Notes under the pieces: model-generated
Databases searched by the model: none
Told to the model about the DNA's origin: nothing
The model's input: the letters and a program-made list of their open reading frames with translations, nothing else
Source: Oscillospiraceae bacterium
GTDB taxonomy: Bacteria; Bacillota; Clostridia; Oscillospirales; Ruminococcaceae
DNA length: 64,000 nucleotides
Direction of reading: 5' to 3'
Assembly: GCA_009783205.1 (NCBI GenBank)
Contig: WRHO01000003.1
Coordinates: 1-64,000, forward strand
Translations under genes and position numbers: made by a program
Shown here: piece by piece, positions 31,010-42,365 of the stretch
Layout of the letters: each line of letters begins with the position of its first letter
Position numbering within the stretch: the stretch's first letter is position 1

Positions 31010-31088
31010 AAAACGTCAGGTTGATTGTTTGCCACGAGATTTTTGTCGGCAGACGTGACGTTTTTCTAATTCACACCTTGTCGGTGTG
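31004..31088 (+). other. Structured intergenic RNA candidate upstream of atpG
   Basis: Arms GATTAGAAAACGTCA (31004-31018) and TGACGTTTTTCTAATTC (31056-31072), internal TGCC/GGCA pairing, then CACACCTTGTCGGTGTG hairpin directly before GGGAAAGG RBS. Confidence 0.5.
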
Positions 31089-31110
31089 GGAAAGGCATGG
31101 TCTTTGTTAT

Positions 31111-32001
31111 ATGGCTACCGGTAATATGAAAACAATTAAGCGGCGCATAAAGAGCGTCGGCTCCACCATGCAGATTACTAAAGCTATGGAGCTTGTCGCT
31201 TCGTCAAAGCTTCGCCGCGCAAAACAAAAATCAATAGATGCCCGTCCCTATTTCGACGCACAATTCCGTATGCTTACCGAATTGTCGGGTGCGGGAAACG
31301 TCGAGACGGTGTTTACGCAAAAGCGATTGCATAAAGAAGACGAGGACATTAAGCGACTCCACATAGTTATTGCGGGCGACCGCGGCTTAGCGGGGGGGTA
31401 CAATTCATCGGTCTTTAAGCTCGTCGCCGCAGAAAAAGCGGATAAAAAGCTTACAAAAATTATAGCAATCGGGAAAAAATCGGTTGAGTATTTTGAAAAG
31501 CGCGGTTATGATATTGCGGTAAAACGCATAGGCTTAGAAAATATGAGCGCGGGGCATTACTCTGAAATTTCAAATGCGGCAATTAAGCTTTTTGTTGACG
31601 GCGAGGTTGATGAGGTCAAGCTTTTTTACACTAAATTTGTATCTTCCATGGTACAGGAAACGACGAGTATTCCGCTTTTGCCGTTGTCCGGTGAAAACAT
31701 CAAAAAGCATATGGGAACAGATGCTTCGGCGGAGTTAAAGCCGCCTAAGGCAATCACCTATGACCCTACCCCCGAAGCGGTTTTTAACAGAATTATACCG
31801 AATTTTCTTTTAAGCATTATTCAATGTGCTATATCCGAATCGTTTACCTCCGAACAATGTGCGAGGCGGGTTGCTATGGAGAGCGCGTCGGACAACGCCG
31901 AGGAAATGATAGAGAATCTTTCGCTCTTGTACAATCGCGCACGGCAGGAGAAGATTACCAATGAGATTAACGAAATTGTTGGCGGTGCGAACGCGCTGTG
32001 A
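31111..32001 (+). CDS. atpG: F0F1 ATP synthase subunit gamma
   Basis: MKTIKRRIKSVGSTMQITKAMELVASSKLRRAK; AGDRGLAGGYNSS; start placed at internal ATG. Confidence 0.96.
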   Translation: MATGNMKTIKRRIKSVGSTMQITKAMELVASSKLRRAKQKSIDARPYFDAQFRMLTELSGAGNVETVFTQKRLHKEDEDIKRLHIVIAGDRGLAGGYNSSVFKLVAAEKADKKLTKIIAIGKKSVEYFEKRGYDIAVKRIGLENMSAGHYSEISNAAIKLFVDGEVDEVKLFYTKFVSSMVQETTSIPLLPLSGENIKKHMGTDASAELKPPKAITYDPTPEAVFNRIIPNFLLSIIQCAISESFTSEQCARRVAMESASDNAEEMIENLSLLYNRARQEKITNEINEIVGGANAL

Positions 32002-32039
32002 AAGAATGTAACAAATAAAGTTATAGTATGAAAGGGTAA

Positions 32040-33437
<1,398 letters not shown>

Positions 33438-33449
33438 GGAGGTGTTTGT

Positions 33450-33863
33450 ATGACGCCCTTTAATCTAAAAATAATCACCCCGGCGAAGGTTTTTTTCGAT
33501 GACAAATCCGCAAATGTTATTGTTCGGACGACCGTCGGCGACGTCGGTATACTCGCTCATCATGAAGCGTATATTGCGGCTCTTCCTACTGGAAAAATGC
33601 GCGTAATGGATAAGGACGGCAAATATAGAGCCGCCGCCGTTGCCACGGGAACAATCCGCGTGGAAGAGGGCGGTGAAGATGTCGTTATTTTGGCGCAAAG
33701 CTGTGAATGGAAAGAGAAAATAGACATTCCGCGTGCCGAAAAATCCAAGAAAGAGGCGGAGAAGCTCATGGAGGATTCGTCTTTGTCGGATATGGAGCGG
33801 GATTTAGCCGAGCAAAAATATAAGCGCGCAATAAATCGTTTAAGCGTTGCAAATGACGAGTAG
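33450..33863 (+). CDS. atpC: F0F1 ATP synthase subunit epsilon
   Basis: FNLKIITPAKVFFDD...TTVGDVGILAHHEAYIAAL; C-terminal helical hairpin. Confidence 0.95.
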   Translation: MTPFNLKIITPAKVFFDDKSANVIVRTTVGDVGILAHHEAYIAALPTGKMRVMDKDGKYRAAAVATGTIRVEEGGEDVVILAQSCEWKEKIDIPRAEKSKKEAEKLMEDSSLSDMERDLAEQKYKRAINRLSVANDE

Positions 33864-33868
33864 ATAAG

Positions 33869-33924
33869 TAACAAATAAACAAAAAGAGTTCTCGAATAAG
33901 AGAACTCTTTTTGTTTATTTGTTA
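33869..33924. terminator. Bidirectional terminator between atpC and valS
   Basis: Perfect 25-bp arms TAACAAATAAACAAAAAGAGTTCTC-gaataa-GAGAACTCTTTTTGTTTATTTGTTA. Confidence 0.95.
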
Positions 33925-33932
33925 TCTTTTTG

Positions 33933-36548
33933 TTATTCCAAGCCTTTTATAGAACTTTCGATTATTTTAAGCTTATCATTTGCATTAGCGAGTTTTTGTC
34001 GTTCGTTTTCAACCTGTGCGGCGGGGGCTTTTGTGATAAAGCCTTCATTTGAAAGCTTTTTGCCGATAAAATCAATGTCCTTTTTTACCTTAGCCAATTC
34101 GTTTTTAAGGCGGGCGGTTTCCTTCTCCCTGTCAACCAAATCGCCCGTTAATATAATAAACCGCGCATGAGAGGTCGGTATAATTGTACAGTTGTCCGAT
34201 GTTTGAATATTTTCTTGAATATCGAGTTCTATACACCCCGCCAATTTTTCAAAAAATACATCACACGATTTAAATAAGTCCATTTCCGAGGTTTCAATTT
34301 GTAACGGAACGCGTTTACTCGGCGGAACATTTTTCTCGCTTCTAACCGCTCTGATTTTTCTTATTCCCTCGATTACCTTTTCAAAATCCTCTTCCTCTTT
34401 TAAAAAGCACAGTTCTTCATCATATTCGCACCAGCTTGCAACCATTATGCTTTCGGTTGCTCCCGTCGAATGTGGCATAGATTGCCAAATTTCTTCCGTG
34501 ATAAACGGCATGAACGGGTGAAGAAGCTTTAAAACCCTCTCCATTATGAAAAGTAAAACATGATGCGCGTCATTACGAGATTTTGTAAGCTCAATATACC
34601 AGTCACAATAATCGTTCCAAATAAAATCGTGAACCTTTCCCGCCGCGATTCCTAAATCATAAGCGTCGAGATTTGCCGTCACCGCCTTGATAAGGCGGTT
34701 AAATTTTGATAAAATCCATTTGTCTTCTATTGTAAGCTTAGATTTATCGGGAAGCTTTATTGTATCAAAGCCGTCGGGGATATTCATGAACACATATCGC
34801 GCCGCGTTCCACAATTTATTTGCAAAATTACGCGCCGACGTAACCTTTGATTCGCTCCACCTTACATCGCTGTCCTGTGATACGCCGTAAATCATAGTGA
34901 GCCGTAGTGCGTCGGCACCAAATTTATCAATAACGTCGAGGGGGTCAACGCCGTTGCCTAAGGATTTGGACATTTTTCGCCCCTGTTCATCTCGAATTAA
35001 GCCGTGTATAAAAACGTCACGAAACGGGACGTCGTTCATAAATTTCAACCCCGAAAAAATCATTCGCGCAACCCAAAACGGAATAATATCATAAGCGGGG
35101 ACTATAACGCTCGTCGGGTAGAAGTATTCAAGCTCGGGCGTTTTTTCGGGGAAACCGAGCGTAGAAAACGGCCATAACGCAGACGAAAACCACGTATCGA
35201 GAGTGTCCTCATCTTGCAACATTATACCGCCGCATTTGTCACATTTTTCCGGAGCGACCGCCGAAACAATTTGATGTCCGCAATTCTCGTTTTGACAGTA
35301 AAACGCAGGTATTCTGTGTCCCCACCAGAGTTGTCGCGAAACGCACCAGTCGCGAATGTTCTCCATCCACTGCATATATACATTCTCGAACCGCTTTGAT
35401 ACCCAGTTGAGACGCCCGTCGCGTACAACCTCCATTGCGGGGGCGGCGAGTTCCTTCATAGATACGAACCATTGTTGACTTGCGCGGGGTTCAACGACCG
35501 TTCCGCACCGCTGACACCCGCCGACATTGTGTTTGTGCGGCTCTGTTTTTACAAGTAAACCTTCTCCCTCTAAATCCTTAACGACGGCTTTGCGCGCCGC
35601 ATAACGCTCCATTCCCGCGTATTTGCCGCCGTTTTCGTTAATTACCGCAGAATCGTCCATAATGTTGATTAGAGGAAGCGCGTGCCTTATTCCAACCTCA
35701 AAGTCGTTAGGGTCATGTGCGGGCGTGATTTTAACCGCACCCGTTCCAAATTCTTTATCAACATATTCGTCCGCAACAATAGGTATTTCACGGTTCATAA
35801 GCGGTAGCTTTACGGTTTTCCCTATTAACCCTTTATATCTATTATCGTCGGGGTGAACCGCAACGGCGGTATCGCCGAGAAGCGTCTCGGGTCGGGTTGT
35901 CGCAATTTCAATATTGCCCGAGCCGTCCGACAACGGATAATTGATATGCCAAAATGAGCCGTCCTTCTCCTCGTATTCGCACTCAATATCGGATATTGAG
36001 GTTTTACAATTGGGACACCAGTTGATAACCCGCTCGCCCCGATAAATCAACCCTTCGTTATATAAATCAATGAATACTTTTTGTACCGCTTTTGAACAAC
36101 CCTCGTCCATTGTGAAACGCTCGCGCTCCCAATCGCACGACGAGCCTAATTTCTTGAGCTGACTCACGATTGTTCCGCCGTAAACCCGTTTCCACTCCCA
36201 TGCGCGCTCGAGAAAGCCGTCGCGCCCGACATCATCTTTTGTCAGACCTTCGTCCTTCATTGCCGCGACAATGCGCGCCTCGGTCGCAATTGACGCGTGG
36301 TCGGTTCCCGGAAGCCACAACGCGGAATACCCCTGCATACGTTTCCAGCGGATAAGAATATCCTGTAACGTGTTGTCGAGAGCGTGTCCGATATGAAGCT
36401 GTCCCGTTATGTTCGGCGGCGGTATAACTATACAGTACGGTTTTTTTGACTTGTCCGCTTCTGCGTGAAAATAGCCCTTTTTTTCCCAATCTGCGTATAT
36501 TCTGTTTTCAAAATCTTTTGGTGAATAGTTTTTATCTAATTGCTTCAT
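33933..36548 (-). CDS. valS: Valine--tRNA ligase
   Basis: PPPNITGQLHIGHALDNTLQDILIRWKRM; GRKMSKSLGNGVDPLDVI; C-terminal coiled coil. Confidence 0.98.
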   Translation of the reverse strand: MKQLDKNYSPKDFENRIYADWEKKGYFHAEADKSKKPYCIVIPPPNITGQLHIGHALDNTLQDILIRWKRMQGYSALWLPGTDHASIATEARIVAAMKDEGLTKDDVGRDGFLERAWEWKRVYGGTIVSQLKKLGSSCDWERERFTMDEGCSKAVQKVFIDLYNEGLIYRGERVINWCPNCKTSISDIECEYEEKDGSFWHINYPLSDGSGNIEIATTRPETLLGDTAVAVHPDDNRYKGLIGKTVKLPLMNREIPIVADEYVDKEFGTGAVKITPAHDPNDFEVGIRHALPLINIMDDSAVINENGGKYAGMERYAARKAVVKDLEGEGLLVKTEPHKHNVGGCQRCGTVVEPRASQQWFVSMKELAAPAMEVVRDGRLNWVSKRFENVYMQWMENIRDWCVSRQLWWGHRIPAFYCQNENCGHQIVSAVAPEKCDKCGGIMLQDEDTLDTWFSSALWPFSTLGFPEKTPELEYFYPTSVIVPAYDIIPFWVARMIFSGLKFMNDVPFRDVFIHGLIRDEQGRKMSKSLGNGVDPLDVIDKFGADALRLTMIYGVSQDSDVRWSESKVTSARNFANKLWNAARYVFMNIPDGFDTIKLPDKSKLTIEDKWILSKFNRLIKAVTANLDAYDLGIAAGKVHDFIWNDYCDWYIELTKSRNDAHHVLLFIMERVLKLLHPFMPFITEEIWQSMPHSTGATESIMVASWCEYDEELCFLKEEEDFEKVIEGIRKIRAVRSEKNVPPSKRVPLQIETSEMDLFKSCDVFFEKLAGCIELDIQENIQTSDNCTIIPTSHARFIILTGDLVDREKETARLKNELAKVKKDIDFIGKKLSNEGFITKAPAAQVENERQKLANANDKLKIIESSIKGLE

Positions 36549-36627
36549 TTAAGCCGTCCCTTCATGAATAATAATTAATTATATCATATTTTTTGAATCA
36601 GATTATTTTATTAGAATTCTTGCGAAA

Positions 36628-36768
36628 CTAATACAATCTATCAAAATTACAAATACCGGTGATAAGATTGAATCTCAACCCGAAACATCTTCTGCGATTA
36701 CGATAACGCTCTGATAAAATTTTGAATCTCTTAATAAAACCGATGGCGTGTTCATTTGTAACACGTTC
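36628..36768 (-). pseudogene. Transposase C-terminal relic (IS5-like/DDE family)
   Basis: Frame read by eye: ERVTNEHAIGFIKRFKILSERYRNRRRCFGLRFNLITGICNFDRLY*; no upstream catalytic portion. Confidence 0.7.
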
Positions 36769-36911
36769 ACTTGATATCGTAAATTCCCAGATTAAACTCC
36801 ACCTCCACGTCCACTGTGGAATTTACTTTGGGAATTTACTCGTTCACTTGATATTATACATATTGCACAAATATCAAACTAAAATTTGTCTATAAATCGT
36901 TAACAATCCCC

Positions 36912-37649
36912 TTATTTATCAGAAGTAATCAATTCCTTAGATTTCAACAATTTTATTTCATCTTCGTGTTGTTTTATTGTCTGCTTAAGTCTTATATTTT
37001 CTTCAATAACGATTTCCAATTTATCATACAATATCGTATTTTTATTTTTTAGATTAGTATTTTGTCTATTGGTGTTATCAATAACATTTTTCAATTTTAT
37101 ATTATCCTTGTTCAACCCATTAAACGAACAATAAAAGTCATAAAAATAATTTTTAAATATTATTCTTTCTATTGTTTTAAACATAATACCGTTTATATCA
37201 ATAGAAGTGTTATATTTCTTAATAAATCTCTTGGAACTAATTGTTCGTAAATCTCGTAAACTTAATACTGAATCATGAGTTATGAAATCAAAATCATCAC
37301 ATTTCAACAACCAAAAGTCACTATCTTCATTTTTATTGTTTTCACAATAAGCATTTCTATGTGGTTCTTTATCATCTCTATAAGAACATATTGGGAGTAC
37401 ATACAAAAGACACTTTCCAAGTCCAACTACTAATCCTTTATGTTCATAAGACATTTCAGGAAAATGATTTTTACCGAAATCAAACAAGCATACTTCACCT
37501 TTAACCAAAGAAATATTGGAATTATTTAATAATTTCTCATTTGCCCACCTATAGTCGGAAAGCGAAAAACGTCTTAATTCATCTGAGTTCTCCATACGAA
37601 AAGCAACTTGGTTCGTTATACTTTGTGCTTTTAAATATCCTTTATACAT
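36912..37649 (-). CDS. Hypothetical protein with PemK/MazF-like core and C-terminal coiled coil
   Basis: LVKGEVCLFDFGKN...KGLVVGLGKCLLYVLPICSYRD...SVLSLRDLRTISSKRFIKK resembles MazF/PemK strands; AT-rich; C-term heptads. Confidence 0.6.
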   Translation of the reverse strand: MYKGYLKAQSITNQVAFRMENSDELRRFSLSDYRWANEKLLNNSNISLVKGEVCLFDFGKNHFPEMSYEHKGLVVGLGKCLLYVLPICSYRDDKEPHRNAYCENNKNEDSDFWLLKCDDFDFITHDSVLSLRDLRTISSKRFIKKYNTSIDINGIMFKTIERIIFKNYFYDFYCSFNGLNKDNIKLKNVIDNTNRQNTNLKNKNTILYDKLEIVIEENIRLKQTIKQHEDEIKLLKSKELITSDK

Positions 37650-37673
37650 AAATAAAATCCATTCGTAAGTAAA

Positions 37674-37701
37674 TAAGGGTATAGATATCTCTATACCCTA
37701 A
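37674..37701. promoter_or_regulatory. Palindromic hairpin upstream of the PemK-like gene
   Basis: TAAGGGTATAGA-tatc-TCTATACCCTAA. Confidence 0.5.
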
Positions 37702-37867
37702 GCGACTTTCAAAAATAAATGTTAAATCCTATTAAAAGACAACAAATACTTCCTCCGTCAAAGTTTGCTGTGGATAAATGGCTTATAGGCATCATTATAA
37801 ATAAATTTCAGCCTCATCAGCCTTATATCGGTATTATATCATATCAATTTATCAATGTCAAGCGTTT

Positions 37868-39277
37868 TCAAAAAATATAATCATTAATAATATTTATCAA
37901 CATTTCGTTGAGCATTTGAACGCGATATGAGTCTATTTCCGGTTCGGCGTGCGGGTTGCCGACGCCCGAATGGTCGGTCAAAAACGTGAACACTCCACCG
38001 GTCATTATCGCAAAGGTACGCAAAAGAAACTCAGTATCGAGGTCGTAGCTGCTTCCGTTTCCGCTCGCCATGACGGGGACAATACGGATACCCGCGTTTG
38101 CCGCCTCCGCAAGCGTTGCTTTTAAACTCTCAATAACCCTGCGGTTGTTGTGAGCGGGCGCGTCGGTAACCAAAAGCATTATTTTTACCGAATCGTTATT
38201 CCAATCGTGTTCGTATACCGCGTTAAACAATGCTTCGTCTAAAGCCTCGGGCCAATCGCCGCCGCCCGACGCACTCTGTTCACCTAAAACGCGGATTGCC
38301 TTTCGTATATCGGTGGTGAACTCATATGGAAGTATTACATATTCGTCACCGCTGTCGCGGTAAAAGTTTACCGAAAGACGGGTGGATATGTTCGAGTTTT
38401 CGCGACGCACCTCGTTTATGACGTCTTCGAGTTCAACTTGAAGATATTTCAATTCGTCGCCCATTGAGCCGGTTGTATCGAAAACTAACATTAAATCGAG
38501 AGATTTTTGTGGGGTTCGCGGCGCGGGGTTACTAATGTTGACCTCGATAAAGTCCGAATCCACCTCTATTAAGCTCCCCGAATTAACCCTAATATAATCC
38601 TTTGAGGCGCGGTTTTGGCTTTTTTGCTCGCCGAACAAATACGCCGTTCCGTTATGGTCGGTACGCGCGCTCCACAAAAGCGTTTCCGAACGAGACCCCC
38701 TCTGTCCCTCTGTAACATTAATAAGCTCAACCTTAACATTACGCAATGGGGTTCCGCTCCTCGTAACGCAGACTTCAATGCGCTCGGTCGGGTACAATTG
38801 CCAACGGGAGAGCATATTTCCCCATACCGAGCTTTTCGAGAATTGTCCCGTTTCAAACAAATCGACAAACTCGCCCCAATTGTGATTATCCCGCCACTCG
38901 CCCGCGGTGAGCGTACCCGCCGAATACTCGGGAATCTGCACCTGTTTCCCGCCCATAATGTGACCGGGTTTTCTGTCCGCTCTTTCGCCGTTGTATTCGC
39001 CGTCTACATCTGCGTCAACATTTTCGGCGACATGATACTCGACAGCGTCATCATACTCATACTCATAATCATTAACGGCGTCATTGTTACCCGCGTCCAT
39101 GTCGCGGCGGTCGTTATTTGCGGGTTCGTCATTGTGTTCGCCGGCATACGGCACTTCTTGTTCTGCGTTTTTCGCGCCGCCACGGGTATAATCCTCGTTG
39201 TTACAGGCGGTCATAATAAGACTCAGCAACAAAACGACAGTTACGGTAAATATTTTTAGATTTTTCATACTCGGCAC
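37868..39277 (-). CDS. VWA domain lipoprotein
   Basis: Lipobox LIMTACNN; MIDAS motif VFDTTGSMGDE, VTDAPAH. Confidence 0.88.
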   Translation of the reverse strand: MPSMKNLKIFTVTVVLLLSLIMTACNNEDYTRGGAKNAEQEVPYAGEHNDEPANNDRRDMDAGNNDAVNDYEYEYDDAVEYHVAENVDADVDGEYNGERADRKPGHIMGGKQVQIPEYSAGTLTAGEWRDNHNWGEFVDLFETGQFSKSSVWGNMLSRWQLYPTERIEVCVTRSGTPLRNVKVELINVTEGQRGSRSETLLWSARTDHNGTAYLFGEQKSQNRASKDYIRVNSGSLIEVDSDFIEVNISNPAPRTPQKSLDLMLVFDTTGSMGDELKYLQVELEDVINEVRRENSNISTRLSVNFYRDSGDEYVILPYEFTTDIRKAIRVLGEQSASGGGDWPEALDEALFNAVYEHDWNNDSVKIMLLVTDAPAHNNRRVIESLKATLAEAANAGIRIVPVMASGNGSSYDLDTEFLLRTFAIMTGGVFTFLTDHSGVGNPHAEPEIDSYRVQMLNEMLINIINDYIF

Positions 39278-39363
39278 CTCTTTCTTTAGATGTTCTCTTA
39301 TAGCAGTTCCCTTATACTATTAACACAATTTGGAAAACTAAAAGGTTGCACGAGAATGTTATA

Positions 39364-42195
39364 TTATTTTAAAACTTTCTTTAAATACTCGCCGGTATAG
39401 CTCCCCTTACATTTTGCTATCTCCTCCGGCGTTCCCTGCGCGACAATAGCACCGCCCTTGTCGCCACCTAACGGGCCGAGGTCGATTATATAATCTGCGG
39501 TCTTTACCATATCGAGATTATGTTCGATAACAACAACGGTATTTCCCCCTTCGACGAGTTTTTGTAAAACTTCGATTAACTTATGAACGTCGGCGGTATG
39601 AAGTCCGGTTGTAGGTTCGTCCAAAATATAAATTGTCTTTCCCGTGCTTCTTTTTGCCAACTCGGTTGCGAGCTTAACCCGCTGTGCTTCTCCGCCCGAT
39701 AGGGTCGTTGCCGATTGCCCGATTTTAATATATCCGAGTCCGACGTCATGAAGCGTTTCGAGCTTTCGCGATATGCGCGGAATTGCTTTAAAAAACTCCA
39801 CCCCCTCTTCAACCGTCATCTGTAAAACTTCATAGATATTTTTACCTTTATAACGTATTTCGAGCGTTTCGCGACTGTATCTCTTTCCCTTACATACCTC
39901 ACAAGGAACGTATACATCGGGCAAAAAGTGCATTTCTATTTTTATGATTCCGTCGCCTTCACAGGCTTCACACCGCCCCCCCTTGACATTAAATGAAAAA
40001 CGTCCCGTCGAATACCCGCGCATTTTCGCCTCGGTAGTGGAAGCAAAAAGGTCGCGAATATCGGTAAAAACGCCGGTATATGTTGCGGGGTTTGAGCGGG
40101 GCGTCCTTCCTATCGGGGATTGGTCAATGTCGATTACCTTATCTAAATGCTCGGTACCCAATATTTTTCCGAAGCCGCCTGCGCGGGTGCGCGCTCGGTT
40201 CAACCTCGCCGCCAAGTGTTTGTACAATATCTCGTTAATAAGCGAGCTTTTTCCCGAGCCGGAAACCCCGGTGACACAGGTGAAAACACCAAGGGGGATG
40301 CGAACGTCTATATTTTTCAAATTGTTTTCCCGCGCCCCCGATATTAACAAAAGCCTCGATTTATCAATAGCGCGCCGCTTTGTCGGAACGGGGATTTTCT
40401 TTTTCCCCGAAAGATACTGTCCCGTAACGGAACCGCCACAGGCTTTTATGTCCGATATTTTACCCGCGCAAACAATGTCGCCGCCGTGAATCCCCGCCCC
40501 CGGGCCTATATCAACAATGTAATCGGCGGCTTTCATTGTGTCCTCGTCATGCTCTACGACGATTAATGTATTACCCAAATCGCGAAGGTGTTTAAGCGTT
40601 GCGATTAATTTATCGTTATCGCGCTGATGAAGTCCTATACTCGGCTCGTCAAGTATATATAATACCCCCATAAGCGAGCTTCCTATTTGGGTGGCGAGGC
40701 GTATCCTCTGACTCTCTCCGCCCGAAAGGGTTCCCGCCGCCCGCGAAAGGTTAAGGTATTCGAGTCCGACGCTTTTAAGAAACCCGAGACGTTCTTTTAT
40801 TTCCTTAAGGATTGGTTCGGCAATAACCGTATCGCGTTCGCTAAAGCTCAAGCCGCGTATAAAATCTAAGGCGTCGCTTATGCTCATTGAGCAAAGCTTA
40901 TGAATATTCACCCCGCCTATCGTCACCGATAACGCTTCTTTATTAAGTCGCTCCCCGTTACAATCGGGACAGGGGGTCTCGCTCATAAACGCCTGAATCT
41001 CGTCGCGTGAATAATTGCTCCCCGTATCGCGATAACGCCGCTCGAGGTTGTTGACGAACCCCTCAAAATCGGTATCGTAATAGGTTGTCCCCCTTTCGAA
41101 TATACGCTTAACCTTGACCTTTTCGCCGTTTGTACCGTAAAGAAGAATGTTCAAAATTTTCTCGGGCAATTGTCCGACGGGGGTATCTACGGAGAATTTA
41201 TAATGCTTTGCCAACCCGTCGAGATACATCTGACAAATCGTCCCGTCGGCATAGTTCCAGCCGAGGGCGCGGATTGCCCCTTCGCGGACGGAAAGCTCGC
41301 GGTTTGGGATTAATAACTGCGGGTCAACCCGCATAAAAGTCCCGAGTCCCGTACATTTGGGACACGCGCCGAACGGGTTGTTAAACGAGAACATTCGCGG
41401 CGTTAATTCTTCAATGGAAATCCCGTGCTCGGGACAGGCGTAGTTTTGACTGAAATGAAGCTCTTGTGCGGGGTCGCCGTTGATATCCGCAAATATTGTT
41501 CCTCCCGATAAGCTTCCGGCAATCTCGAGCGAATCGGAAAGGCGCGAGCGAATATCGTCCTTGATAACAAGCCGGTCGATAATTACTTCTATATCGTGCT
41601 TTTTGTTTTTATCAATAACGATTTTTTCGCTTAATTCATAGATTGAACCGTCAATCCGAACCCGTACATACCCCTGTTTGCGAAGCTCATCCAATTCCTT
41701 TCGATATTCACCCTTGCGCCCGCGCACAATCGGCGACATAATCTGAAGCTTAGTTTTCGGGGGGAGCTTCATTATCTTAACAACAATTTCGTCAACCGTC
41801 TGTTGTTTTATTTCCTTCCCGCATACGGGACAATGCGGAACGCCTATTCTCGCGTACATAAGCCGAAGATAATCGTAAATTTCGGTAACGGTACCGACCG
41901 TTGAGCGCGGATTTCGCGAGGTCGTTTTCTGGTCAATTGATATAGCCGGCGAAAGCCCCTCTATACTGTCGACATTCGGCTTTTCCATCTGACCGAGAAA
42001 CTGTCGCGCATACGATGAAAGACTTTCGATATATCTTCTTTGCCCGTCGGCATAAATTGTGTCAAACGCGAGCGACGACTTCCCCGAGCCGGAAAGCCCC
42101 GTCATGACAATAAGCTTGTCCCGCGGCAACTCGAGCGAAATGTTTTTCAGATTATGCTCGCGCGCACCTTTGATAATGATTTTCTTAATCGGCAA
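39364..42195 (-). CDS. uvrA: Excinuclease ABC subunit A
   Basis: [39 protein letters not shown]; two ABC signatures; zinc-finger [29 protein letters not shown]. Confidence 0.98.
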   Translation of the reverse strand: MPIKKIIIKGAREHNLKNISLELPRDKLIVMTGLSGSGKSSLAFDTIYADGQRRYIESLSSYARQFLGQMEKPNVDSIEGLSPAISIDQKTTSRNPRSTVGTVTEIYDYLRLMYARIGVPHCPVCGKEIKQQTVDEIVVKIMKLPPKTKLQIMSPIVRGRKGEYRKELDELRKQGYVRVRIDGSIYELSEKIVIDKNKKHDIEVIIDRLVIKDDIRSRLSDSLEIAGSLSGGTIFADINGDPAQELHFSQNYACPEHGISIEELTPRMFSFNNPFGACPKCTGLGTFMRVDPQLLIPNRELSVREGAIRALGWNYADGTICQMYLDGLAKHYKFSVDTPVGQLPEKILNILLYGTNGEKVKVKRIFERGTTYYDTDFEGFVNNLERRYRDTGSNYSRDEIQAFMSETPCPDCNGERLNKEALSVTIGGVNIHKLCSMSISDALDFIRGLSFSERDTVIAEPILKEIKERLGFLKSVGLEYLNLSRAAGTLSGGESQRIRLATQIGSSLMGVLYILDEPSIGLHQRDNDKLIATLKHLRDLGNTLIVVEHDEDTMKAADYIVDIGPGAGIHGGDIVCAGKISDIKACGGSVTGQYLSGKKKIPVPTKRRAIDKSRLLLISGARENNLKNIDVRIPLGVFTCVTGVSGSGKSSLINEILYKHLAARLNRARTRAGGFGKILGTEHLDKVIDIDQSPIGRTPRSNPATYTGVFTDIRDLFASTTEAKMRGYSTGRFSFNVKGGRCEACEGDGIIKIEMHFLPDVYVPCEVCKGKRYSRETLEIRYKGKNIYEVLQMTVEEGVEFFKAIPRISRKLETLHDVGLGYIKIGQSATTLSGGEAQRVKLATELAKRSTGKTIYILDEPTTGLHTADVHKLIEVLQKLVEGGNTVVVIEHNLDMVKTADYIIDLGPLGGDKGGAIVAQGTPEEIAKCKGSYTGEYLKKVLK

Positions 42196-42308
42196 ATTAT
42201 CACTCGCCTTTCTTTAATCTTTAGATGTTCCCATAATATACTATAACATATGTAGCTACATATAGCAATAGATTTTTTAAAATTTAAGCGTTAAGCGGTA
42301 TAGTTGTA

Positions 42309-42337
42309 TTGACAAATACTTTTTTATAGTGTAGAAT
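42309..42337 (+). promoter_or_regulatory. Sigma-A type promoter
   Basis: TTGACA - 17 bp - TAGAAT. Confidence 0.78.
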
Positions 42338-42365
42338 ACTCATAAAACTTATACAGGAGGAGTTC

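Noticed and set aside
36549-36911. Possible T-box leader upstream of valS
   Set aside because: No T-box TGGNACCGCG core or specifier hairpin seen; the region is better explained by a transposase relic.
38615-39259. 214-aa plus-strand ORF
   Set aside because: Antisense to the VWA lipoprotein gene; hydrophobic run is the complement of an acidic repeat region.
39944-40489. 181-aa plus-strand ORF
   Set aside because: Antisense to uvrA with no recognisable domain.
42196-42300. LexA/SOS box upstream of uvrA
   Set aside because: No GAACN4GTTC found; only an AT-rich palindrome ATATGTAGCTACATAT of unknown role.
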